Source of the DNA: G963704535 sp963704535
Lineage (GTDB): Bacteria > Chloroflexota > Chloroflexia > Chloroflexales > Roseiflexaceae
Assembly (NCBI GenBank): GCA_963704535.1
Contig: OY969916.1
Span: 1,798,001 to 1,862,000, forward strand
Reading direction: 5' to 3'
DNA length: 64,000 nucleotides
Shown here: positions 1 to 6,979 of the stretch, piece after piece
How positions within the stretch are numbered: position 1 is the first letter of the stretch
Layout: the number at the start of each line of letters is the position of its first letter
Made by a program: the position numbers and the translations under genes
The notes under the pieces: model-generated
Told to the model about the DNA's origin: nothing
What the model saw: only the letters and a program-made list of their open reading frames with translations
Databases searched by the model: none

Positions 1-321
1 GATCGCCTTACGCGACAGACCGCCCTGATTCGGGCGCTCGCCCCACGGGAAGAACACCTTGGTGGCAATCACCACCTCGTCGCGCTGGGCGAAGTCGCGC
101 AGCGCCCGGCCGACAATCTCCTCGCTGCTGCCATCCGAGTAGTTGTTCGAGGTATCGAAGAAATTGATACCCAGCTCCAGGGCTTTGCGAATGAAGGGCC
201 GGCTCTGCTCCTCGTCGAGCGTCCAGGCTGGCACCCCCCGATCAGGGACACCATAGGTCAAGCATCCCAGGCAGATTTTGGACACCCGCACGCCGGTCGA
301 TCCGAATCGAACGTACTCCAT
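1..321 (-). CDS. Aldo/keto reductase, N-terminal part (runs off the left edge)
   Basis: The reverse strand gives 107 codons starting MEYVRFGSTGVRVSKICLG, the beta-barrel start typical of the aldo/keto reductase superfamily (NAD(P)H-dependent carbonyl reduction, cytosolic). The catalytic Asp and Tyr lie in FFDTSNNYSDG at about residues 54-64 and the catalytic Lys is in VVIATKVF at about residue 88. The usual family length is about 310-330 residues, so roughly two thirds is missing beyond base 1. The ATG at 321-319 follows a GGTAG-like sequence. The frame and motifs are clear; the substrate cannot be told. Confidence 0.85.
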   Translation of the reverse strand, partial: MEYVRFGSTGVRVSKICLGCLTYGVPDRGVPAWTLDEEQSRPFIRKALELGINFFDTSNNYSDGSSEEIVGRALRDFAQRDEVVIATKVFFPWGERPNQGGLSRKAI

Positions 322-719
322 CTCTACCTCCTATGACATTCTGACGCTTTCGCCATTATTCATATCACCCAGGACCAAATCAAAGTCGCAGGAGTGAGCA
401 CCCAGAGTAGCTCGGGTGCTGTCACCGGCCAGACTGCGAGCAGTGTGCCGAGTGTGGGATCGTCGGTCTGCTGGGCCTGGGCATGCCCCCTTACTTGTGC
501 AGGGTCGGAACACACGGCGGAGGAATTGGCGGAGAAGTGGCGGAGGAGGCCGCTTGGTGATCCGTCGCAGTCCCGCTACACTATCGGCAGTTGCTCGGAC
601 CTCAGACAGCCCGATCGCACTCCTGCGAAGGTGATCGCGGAGTGATGGCGAACGGCAGGGTTTGAGGTGCTGTCTTGTGGGCAGGTGGCACGCACCAGTA
701 TAGCATATCCAGACAGCTT
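322..719. other. Gene-free stretch, nothing recognised
   Basis: No convincing reading frame, RNA gene or repeat family was found here. Short frames in this stretch have no ribosome binding site and look like chance frames. Confidence 0.5.
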
Positions 720-790
720 CTTAAACAGGTTTTAAGATTCATATAAGATTTCAGGTCACATAATTGAGACTGTTTTAAGATTGAGCGACT
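720..790 (+). promoter_or_regulatory. AT-rich block with phased direct repeats
   Basis: An AT-rich island stands out in GC-rich DNA. GTTTTAAGATT occurs at 729-739 and 772-782, 43 bp apart (about four helical turns). Around the first copy, TTAAAC, TTTTAAGATT and ATATAAGATT follow at about 11-bp spacing, as in binding sites of OmpR/PhoB-type regulators. It probably controls the glycosidase gene starting at 1004. The regulator is unknown. Confidence 0.4.
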
Positions 791-1003
791 ATCCTCCTAT
801 GCACCAAACCGCACACCTGCACATACGGCGCAGATCCTGAGCGACGAGCTAAAAAGGGAACAGTCTCTGCGTGTCGTTGTGCAGAACGAACCGATTTACT
901 CACTGGAACATGCCTTAGCGTGTGTCGCTGAGAACTCGAACAGCGGCGCGAGATGTGATCAGCCGCGCCGCGCTATTCACCAAGCTCAAGGAGGATTATC
1001 ATT

Positions 1004-3001
1004 ATGAACTATCGTGCGAAATACATCTCCGCTGTCCTGATACTGCTCATCGTATGGCTCAGCAGCGGAATCAATCAGACGCAGGCCCAGACACAAGCCC
1101 AATCCGTGGCGAATAAGGACAAGTGGGGGTTCAACGCCGTAGCAGGCATGGGCACAACTGCGTTCGATCGAGGTGTCGAGGCCGGCTTCGGCTGGCTCCG
1201 GTACGAAATCAATTGGTACTCGATCAACCCGAGTCCCGGTGTCTATAACTGGACGGCGGCGGATGCCAATATCAACGCTGCACTGAGCAAGGGCATGCAG
1301 GTCTACGCCGACATCATGTGGGCGCCGGACTGGGCCGTACAGAATACCCCTGGATACCAACCTATGTACTGCATGGATGAAAACAACATCCCTGCTTTCA
1401 TCCTTAGGCCCGGCTGTGAGAATCGCCGACCGAATACAGAACACTTCAAGACGTTTGTGCAGGAGGCGGTGCGCCATTACGGCGATCGCATCCGTTACTG
1501 GGGCTTCTGGAACGAGCCGAACTACGCGATCTTCTGGCACAGCAACTTCGACCCGAACGACCCCGACAACCCGACGAACTACAACCAAAACCTCAAGGAT
1601 TTCATGGACTACATAGCGATCCCCGGTGCCGAGGTGGCCAGGCTCACGAACCCGAAGGTGCTGATCGTCGGCCCCGAGGTCGATGCTCCACAAGCACTCA
1701 GGTACCTTCTGGAGCGCGAGGAGGTCTACCGCCAGGCGACCCAACACCGCGTCTTCGACGTAATCTCGTTCCATCAATACCCCCAGCCGGACAGCAGCTT
1801 CGCGGCCGCTCTCGATAAGTACTATACGGACGGCGGGCTTTCGCTTCCGCTCTATCGAGCCGGACGCCCGGTCTGGGTCACCGAATCCGATGCGACGACG
1901 GAGACGATGCACCAGCAGCTCACTATCATCGAGCAGCGCACCTGGATCGATCGATACTTCTATTTCGGCTTCAAGGATGGTAAATGCAAGAATCCGAGCC
2001 AGAATCCAGCTGTCTGCACGTACGTAGGGCCGGTCTCCCCAAAGAGCATGATCGACCGCATCGACGAACGGTTGCCGGCGTTCTATGCGTTCAAGCGCTA
2101 TGTCGCGGAGGGGCGGATCTTCGATGAGCAGACGCCGGCGACTTTCAGCAGCGCGGCGCCGGGCTATGAAGTGGCGACGCAGTTCAGTTCGTCGCAGCAT
2201 GGCACCATCGAGGCGCTGCGGTTCTATCGGGCACCGGGCGAGACCGGCAATAATACCGTGCGCCTGTGGACCGATACGGGCGTGCCGCTGGCTTCGGCGA
2301 CCTTCGTGGATACTGGTGCGGGTGTGTCAGGATGGCGGCAGTTGTCCATCCCTGGTGTGGCGATTACGGCGGGAACACGCTATCGCGTTTCGTTCAACAC
2401 GAATACGGTTCAAGGCAAGACAACCTGCGGTCTGGGCGCCGGGCTTACCAATGGCTTTCTAACAGCTTATAAGGGCTTCTGGGGACAACCGATAGGGACC
2501 ATGCCGACCAATGAGAGTTGTAGCGCCTTCTTCGCCGATGTTGTTTTCGTTCGCGGCGCGGCGATCTTCACAACCCAGACGCCGGCGACCTTCAGCAGCG
2601 CGGCGCCGGGTTATGAGGTGGCAACGCAGTTCAGTTCGTCGCGGAGCGGCATCGTGAAGGGGTTGCGCTTCTACCGGGCACCGGGCGAAACTGGCGATAA
2701 TATCGTGCGCCTGTGGACCGATACGGGCGTGCCGCTGGCTTCGGCCCGCTTCGTGGATAATGGTAGGGGCGCGTCGGGCTGGCAGCAGGTCGGATTGGGC
2801 GGTGTCGCGATTACGGCAGGGACACGCTACCGCGTCTCGGTCAATACGAACACGGCTCAGAGCAAGACCAATTGCGGATTGAGCACGCCGATCACGCATG
2901 GTCCCTTGACGGCTCATCAGGGTTTCTGGGGGCAGCCGAGGGGCAGTATGCCGACCAATGCGAGTTGCAGTAACTTCTTCGTTGATGTGGTCCTCAACTG
3001 A
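1004..3001 (+). CDS. Secreted cellulase-like glycoside hydrolase with two C-terminal DUF4082 domains
   Basis: 665 residues. AAGGAGG lies about 10 bases before the ATG. An N-terminal hydrophobic segment (about residues 8-30) is a signal peptide. Residues about 40-370 form a TIM-barrel hydrolase of the clan GH-A type: FWNEPN at about 170 offers the acid/base Glu and WVTES at about 290 the nucleophile Glu. Two tandem DUF4082 domains follow (about 378-512 and 524-665), each opening TPATFSSAAPGYEVATQFSS. They are close copies, so recent duplication is likely. DUF4082 modules are found in exported proteins and may bind carbohydrate. The polysaccharide substrate is not evident. Confidence 0.85.
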   Translation: MNYRAKYISAVLILLIVWLSSGINQTQAQTQAQSVANKDKWGFNAVAGMGTTAFDRGVEAGFGWLRYEINWYSINPSPGVYNWTAADANINAALSKGMQVYADIMWAPDWAVQNTPGYQPMYCMDENNIPAFILRPGCENRRPNTEHFKTFVQEAVRHYGDRIRYWGFWNEPNYAIFWHSNFDPNDPDNPTNYNQNLKDFMDYIAIPGAEVARLTNPKVLIVGPEVDAPQALRYLLEREEVYRQATQHRVFDVISFHQYPQPDSSFAAALDKYYTDGGLSLPLYRAGRPVWVTESDATTETMHQQLTIIEQRTWIDRYFYFGFKDGKCKNPSQNPAVCTYVGPVSPKSMIDRIDERLPAFYAFKRYVAEGRIFDEQTPATFSSAAPGYEVATQFSSSQHGTIEALRFYRAPGETGNNTVRLWTDTGVPLASATFVDTGAGVSGWRQLSIPGVAITAGTRYRVSFNTNTVQGKTTCGLGAGLTNGFLTAYKGFWGQPIGTMPTNESCSAFFADVVFVRGAAIFTTQTPATFSSAAPGYEVATQFSSSRSGIVKGLRFYRAPGETGDNIVRLWTDTGVPLASARFVDNGRGASGWQQVGLGGVAITAGTRYRVSVNTNTAQSKTNCGLSTPITHGPLTAHQGFWGQPRGSMPTNASCSNFFVDVVLN

Positions 3002-3110
3002 TACGAAGCCCGGCGCGCGGCTCCCGGTATAAAACGGGCAATCGTACGCTGAGAGGTGTCAATTCGCGCTAACCGCACGCCTGGTGGAGTACCGAAAGGA
3101 GGTGGTGACG

Positions 3111-3167
3111 ATGAAGACCAAGACCCGCCTCAAGGCCGGCTCCCGGATCTGGAGGCCACTCGGCTAA
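3111..3167 (+). CDS. Microprotein copy 1 of the exported-peptide array
   Basis: Encodes the 18-residue peptide MKTKTRLKAGSRIWRPLG. AAAGGAGG is centred about 9 bases before the ATG. The basic N-terminal half ends in AG, a small-residue pair that C39 peptidases (GG/GA/GS type) could plausibly cut, leaving SRIWRPLG. A C39 exporter is encoded 1 kb downstream. I do not recognise the family. Confidence 0.7.
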   Translation: MKTKTRLKAGSRIWRPLG

Positions 3168-3212
3168 CCGCGCTGGGCTGGCTCGCACCCAACTTGAAAG
3201 GAGGTGATGACG

Positions 3213-3269
3213 ATGAAGACCAAGACCCGCGTCAAGGCCGGCTCCCGGATTTGGAGACCAAGCGGCTAA
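3213..3269 (+). CDS. Microprotein copy 2
   Basis: Encodes MKTKTRVKAGSRIWRPSG with the same GGAGG ribosome site and the same AG|S junction. It differs from copy 1 by L7V and L17S only. Confidence 0.7.
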   Translation: MKTKTRVKAGSRIWRPSG

Positions 3270-3307
3270 CCGCGCTGGCTTGGCTCGCGCCCAACCTGAA
3301 GGAGGTG

Positions 3308-3370
3308 ATGACGATAAAGACCAAGACCCGCGTCAAGGCTGGCGCTCGGATCTGGAGACCAACTGGCTAA
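3308..3370 (+). CDS. Microprotein copy 3 (expected ATG is ATA)
   Basis: The codon aligned with the start of the other copies, at 3314, is ATA. The in-frame ATG at 3308, only two bases from GGAGG, would add two residues (MTIKTKTRVKAGARIWRPTG). Either the start moved, ATA is used, or this copy is weakened. The body of the peptide is fully conserved. Confidence 0.55.
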   Translation: MTIKTKTRVKAGARIWRPTG

Positions 3371-3415
3371 CTGCACTAGCCTGGCTCGCACCAAACCTGA
3401 GGGGAGGTGATGACG

Positions 3416-3472
3416 ATGAAGGCCAAAACCCGCGTCAAGGCCGGCGCTCGGATGTGGAGACCAGTCGGCTAG
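3416..3472 (+). CDS. Microprotein copy 4
   Basis: Encodes MKAKTRVKAGARMWRPVG with GGGGAGG before the ATG. The changes are conservative and the KTRVKAG block, Trp and RP are kept. Confidence 0.7.
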   Translation: MKAKTRVKAGARMWRPVG

Positions 3473-3517
3473 CCAGGCTGGCCTGGCTCGCACCGAACTT
3501 GAAGGGAGGTGATGACA

Positions 3518-3574
3518 ATGAAGACCAAGACCCGCGTCAAGGCTGGCAGCCGAATTCGTATTCCGGTCGGCTAA
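3518..3574 (+). CDS. Microprotein copy 5 (most divergent C-terminal half)
   Basis: Encodes MKTKTRVKAGSRIRIPVG. The leader-like half is unchanged, while the C-terminal half has lost the Trp (RIWRP to RIRIP). Variation confined to the C-terminal half is what leader/core organisation would give. It is the last unit before the transporter genes. Confidence 0.68.
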   Translation: MKTKTRVKAGSRIRIPVG

Positions 3575-3636
3575 CCCCACTGGCCAAGGTACATCTGGCT
3601 GAAAGAGCACATCCACGCTAGTCGGTGAATCGATCA

Positions 3637-3673
3637 CCCCAAGCAGGCCAATGTGCGGTTGGGTTGCTTGGGG
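3637..3673 (+). promoter_or_regulatory. Hairpin between microprotein array and exporter genes
   Basis: CCCCAAGCA (3637-3645) pairs with TGCTTGGGG (3665-3673) across a 19-base loop. No U-tract follows, so it may be a processing or attenuation hairpin that keeps peptide mRNA more abundant than transporter mRNA. That role is inferred. Confidence 0.4.
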
Positions 3674-3705
3674 TCTCCCAAATGACGGTACTCCGGAGGT
3701 TGTTT

Positions 3706-4209
3706 ATGTCCATTGCGTTCTCCCGCTCGCTACGGTCGCTCGCCGCGAACGATTTCCGCGCATCGGCGCTGGGGCTACTCCTGGTCATCACGCTGCTGCT
3801 GGCCTGGCTGGCCTGGTTCCTGCTCGCTCGCGTCGCGCTCTACGAGGTCTCCACCACAGCACGGCTAGTGAGCGAGTCGCAGGCCATCGCGGAATTTCCT
3901 CGGGCGGCGCTGGGGCGGATCGCGCCCGGCCAGCCCGCGCACGTGCGGCTTGACGCCTTTTCTGCCGGACAAGCTGCTGCTATCCGGGCGACTGTTTCGC
4001 AGGTGATGGCTGGTACGTACGATGGTCGGGTGCTGGTCTTGATCGAGATCTACCCCGCCCCAGCTATTCCCCTTCAGCAGGGCCTGACCGGCACTGCCGT
4101 GATCGAGGTCGAGCAGGTCACGCCGGTGGAGCTGGTGCTGCGCGCCGCCGGACGACCGGCGCTCGTGGCGAACGCGCGGAACAGCCCAGGGAACGATGAT
4201 GGCAACTGA
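3706..4209 (+). CDS. Short HlyD-like membrane-fusion protein of the peptide exporter
   Basis: 167 residues. The ATG at 3706 is chosen because CCGGAGG precedes it by 8 bases; an upstream in-frame start has no such site. One transmembrane segment at about residues 20-42 is followed by a small beta-rich domain with RIAPGQPAHVRLDAF and LQQGLTGTAVIEVEQ, both typical of HlyD-family adaptors. The coiled-coil hairpin and lipoyl halves of a full adaptor are missing, so it is far shorter than the usual 350-450 residues. That fits an organism without a classical outer-membrane tunnel. The 3' end overlaps the next gene by 14 bp, implying coupling. Confidence 0.7.
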   Translation: MSIAFSRSLRSLAANDFRASALGLLLVITLLLAWLAWFLLARVALYEVSTTARLVSESQAIAEFPRAALGRIAPGQPAHVRLDAFSAGQAAAIRATVSQVMAGTYDGRVLVLIEIYPAPAIPLQQGLTGTAVIEVEQVTPVELVLRAAGRPALVANARNSPGNDDGN

Positions 4210-6949
4210 TTTCCCCTTCACCCGGCGGCGGCTGATCGTCCCCGAGGTGGTGCAGACATCCGGTATGGATTGCGGGCCGGCGGCGCTCAAATGCCTGCTC
4301 GACGGCTTCCGTATCCGCGCCAGCTACGGGCGGCTCCGCGAAGCCTGCCAAACCGACGTAGACGGCACCTCGATCGACACGCTGGAAGAGATCGCCGCGC
4401 AGCTTGGGCTCCAGGCCGAGCAGATTATGGTGCCGGCTGACCACGTGCTACTCTCCGCAGCGCGGGCCTTGCCGGCGATCGTCGTCGCCCGCCTGCCCAA
4501 CGGTTTGCTGCACTTCGTCGTCGCCTGGCGCTGCCATGGCAATTTCGTCCAGGTGATGGACCCGGCCACCGGACGCCGCTGGCCGGTCGCCAGGCACTTT
4601 CTTGACCAACTCTATCTGCATACCATGGCGGTCCCAGCCGCCGACTGGCGCGCGTGGGCCGGCACGGAGGAGTTTCTCGTGCCGCTGCGTCAGCGGCTTG
4701 CGCGTCTGGGCCTCTCCGGCCAGGGGGCCGAGCAACGGATCGTCGCTGCGCTGGCCGATGCCGGCTGGGAATCACTGGCAGCCCTCGACGCCGCTACACG
4801 CATGGTCGCTTCGGTCGTGCGCGCCGCTGGGCTGCGCCCTGGCCAGCATGCCGCGCAGGTGCTGGAAACCGTGCTTGTACGTGCGCGGGACGAGGCGACC
4901 GAGGCGGCTCCGGCCCTCCCGGCGCTGTACTGGTCGGTGCGGCCCGCACCGCCGGATGAAGGTGGTGGAGAGCAACTCCTGCTGCGCGGCGCGGTGTTGG
5001 TTCGTGTCGGCGGGCCGCGCACCGGCGATGGGCCCGCCGAGGCCGAGGCGAATGAATTGGCCACGCCCTCGCTGGATCTTGCGGCGGTGCGCGCGGAGCC
5101 GTCGCCGCGGCCCTGGAGCGCGATCTGGCGGCTGCTGCGCGCCGACGGTCTGGTCGCTCCCGCGACGGTCGTCACTGCCATGCTGGTGGCCGGCGCCGGC
5201 CTGGTGCTTGAGGGATTGCTGCTGCGCGGCCTGCTGGATCTCGGGCAAACCCTCGCGACCGCCGAGCAACGGTTGGCGGCGCTGATTGCGGTCCTAGCCT
5301 TTGCCACAGCCATGCTCTGCCTCGAACTGCCGATCGCCGCCGGGTTTCTGCGCTCCCAGCGCCAGATCGAGGCCCGGTTGCGTATGACCTTTTTACGCAA
5401 GATCCCGCGCCTGGGTGATCGGTACTTTCACAGCCGGCCGATCTCGGATATGGCCGAACGGAGCCACTCCATTCACCGAGTCCGGCCATTTCTGGATGGT
5501 ATTCGACAGATCACCCTGGCCTCGTGCGAGCTGCTGCTCACGGCTGGAGCGCTGGTCTGGCTTTATCCGGCCAGCACGCCCCTGGTTCTGACGATGACGG
5601 TGCTGCTCACCGGGCTGGTCCTGCTAGCACAGCCGCTGCTGGGCGAGCGCCATCTGCGGGTGCTGACCCACGCCGGAGCGCTCGGCCGCTTTTACCTCGA
5701 CGCACTCCTGGGTCTGGTCCCGGCGCGCGCCCATGGGGCCGAACGAGCGCTCCGGCGAGAGCACGAGAGCCTGCTGGTCGAATGGGGACGGGCACGGCTT
5801 GGGCTGCAATATCTGGTCGTGGCCTTCCAGGGACTGCTGCCTGGCATGGGCTTTGCCGGTGCGATCTGGTTGCTGTTTGATCACCTGGCGCGCGGTGGCA
5901 CAGTCGGCAGCGCATTATTATTGCTCTATTGGGCGCTGAAGCTGCCGCAGCTCGCCGAGCGGCTGGTGCTCCTGTCGCAGAAATCGCCCGAGCTACGCAA
6001 TCTTATGCTGCGCCTGCTTGAGCCACTGGCTGCTCCGGAGGAGACGGATACGGAGGAAGTCGGCGCTGCTCTGCCGCCATGCGCTCGGCAGGGCGGCGTC
6101 AGCGTGGTGATGGAGGATAGTGTTGTTCGCGCGGCTGGGCACACCATCCTGGAGCAGATCAACCTGGCGATCGCAGCGGGCGAGCACGTCGCGATCGTCG
6201 GGCCGTCGGGCGCCGGTAAATCCAGCCTGGTCGGGCTGCTGTTAGGATGGCACCGTTTGGCCGCAGGACAACTGTGGGTTGACGGCGAACCGCTCGATGG
6301 GCCACGGCTCGCGGGGCTCCGCCACAGGACCGCGTGGGTCGATCCGGCCATCCAGCTCTGGAATCGCTCGTTGGCCGATAACCTCCGCTACGGCGCCCCC
6401 GATGCCGATGCGACAGCGCTGAGTTGCGTCATCGAGCAGGCCAATCTGCGCCAGGTGCTGGAACAGCTTCCCGACGGCCCGCAAACCCCGCTGGGCGAAG
6501 ATGGCGGGCTTGTATCGGGTGGCGAAGGCCAGCGCGTCCGGCTGGGGCGCGCGTTGATGCGCCCCGATGCGCGGCTGGTGATCCTGGACGAGCCGTTTCG
6601 TGGTCTCAGCCGCGATCAACGCCACGAGCTGCTTGTCCGTGCGCGCCATCACTGGCAGGACGCAACGCTGCTATGTATCACCCACGACATCAGTGAAACG
6701 CAGAGGTTCGAGCGCGTTCTCGTGATCGAAGAGGGAAGAATCGTCGAGGATGGGGCGCCGGGCGAGCTGTTGGCGCAGCCCGGCTCACGCTACCGGACCA
6801 TGCTCGAAGCGGAGACCGAGGTTCGCAACGAGTTGTGGTCGGAGGCTACCTGGCACCGCTTGCAGTTGGTAGCGGGACAACTGCTCAATTCGGATCACAT
6901 TGAGCGGCATCTTGGTAGCGGGACAATTACTCGCTTCGGATCACCTTGA
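4196..6949 (+). CDS. Peptidase C39-containing ABC exporter (bacteriocin/RiPP type)
   Basis: 917 residues. Residues about 14-140 are a C39 cysteine peptidase: catalytic Cys in SGMDCGPAALK, His in LLHFVVAW, Asp in VMDPATG, all intact. About 140-300 is an unusual extra linker region. About 310-610 holds the hydrophobic exporter domain. The nucleotide-binding domain has Walker A GPSGAGKSS (about 668), signature SGGEGQR (about 774), Walker B RLVILDEP and an H-loop His in CITHD. Such proteins cut leader peptides at small-residue pairs and export the product. The obvious clients are the five microproteins upstream, but the pairing is inferred from proximity. Confidence 0.88.
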   Translation: MMATDFPFTRRRLIVPEVVQTSGMDCGPAALKCLLDGFRIRASYGRLREACQTDVDGTSIDTLEEIAAQLGLQAEQIMVPADHVLLSAARALPAIVVARLPNGLLHFVVAWRCHGNFVQVMDPATGRRWPVARHFLDQLYLHTMAVPAADWRAWAGTEEFLVPLRQRLARLGLSGQGAEQRIVAALADAGWESLAALDAATRMVASVVRAAGLRPGQHAAQVLETVLVRARDEATEAAPALPALYWSVRPAPPDEGGGEQLLLRGAVLVRVGGPRTGDGPAEAEANELATPSLDLAAVRAEPSPRPWSAIWRLLRADGLVAPATVVTAMLVAGAGLVLEGLLLRGLLDLGQTLATAEQRLAALIAVLAFATAMLCLELPIAAGFLRSQRQIEARLRMTFLRKIPRLGDRYFHSRPISDMAERSHSIHRVRPFLDGIRQITLASCELLLTAGALVWLYPASTPLVLTMTVLLTGLVLLAQPLLGERHLRVLTHAGALGRFYLDALLGLVPARAHGAERALRREHESLLVEWGRARLGLQYLVVAFQGLLPGMGFAGAIWLLFDHLARGGTVGSALLLLYWALKLPQLAERLVLLSQKSPELRNLMLRLLEPLAAPEETDTEEVGAALPPCARQGGVSVVMEDSVVRAAGHTILEQINLAIAAGEHVAIVGPSGAGKSSLVGLLLGWHRLAAGQLWVDGEPLDGPRLAGLRHRTAWVDPAIQLWNRSLADNLRYGAPDADATALSCVIEQANLRQVLEQLPDGPQTPLGEDGGLVSGGEGQRVRLGRALMRPDARLVILDEPFRGLSRDQRHELLVRARHHWQDATLLCITHDISETQRFERVLVIEEGRIVEDGAPGELLAQPGSRYRTMLEAETEVRNELWSEATWHRLQLVAGQLLNSDHIERHLGSGTITRFGSP

Positions 6950-6979
6950 GCAGCATTGCTGACAGGCTGTTTCTACGCT

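Larger units (their letters stand above)
3090..3600 (+). repeat. Five-copy 102-bp tandem repeat, each unit carrying a microprotein gene
   Basis: Start codons fall at 3111, 3213, 3314, 3416 and 3518, a period of 101-102 bp. Each unit contains GAAAGGAGGTGATGACG, a 57-bp reading frame, a stop and a conserved spacer (GGCTGGCTCGCACCCAAC). DNA before unit 1 (CGCTAACCGCACGCC) resembles the spacer and suggests a worn earlier unit. Conserved Shine-Dalgarno, start and stop in every unit argue that the repeat is maintained as genes. Confidence 0.9.

Noticed and set aside
3090..3600. Possible CRISPR array in the 102-bp tandem repeat
   Set aside because: Whole units, not alternating repeats and unique spacers, are repeated, and each carries a ribosome site and reading frame. 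No cas gene is near.
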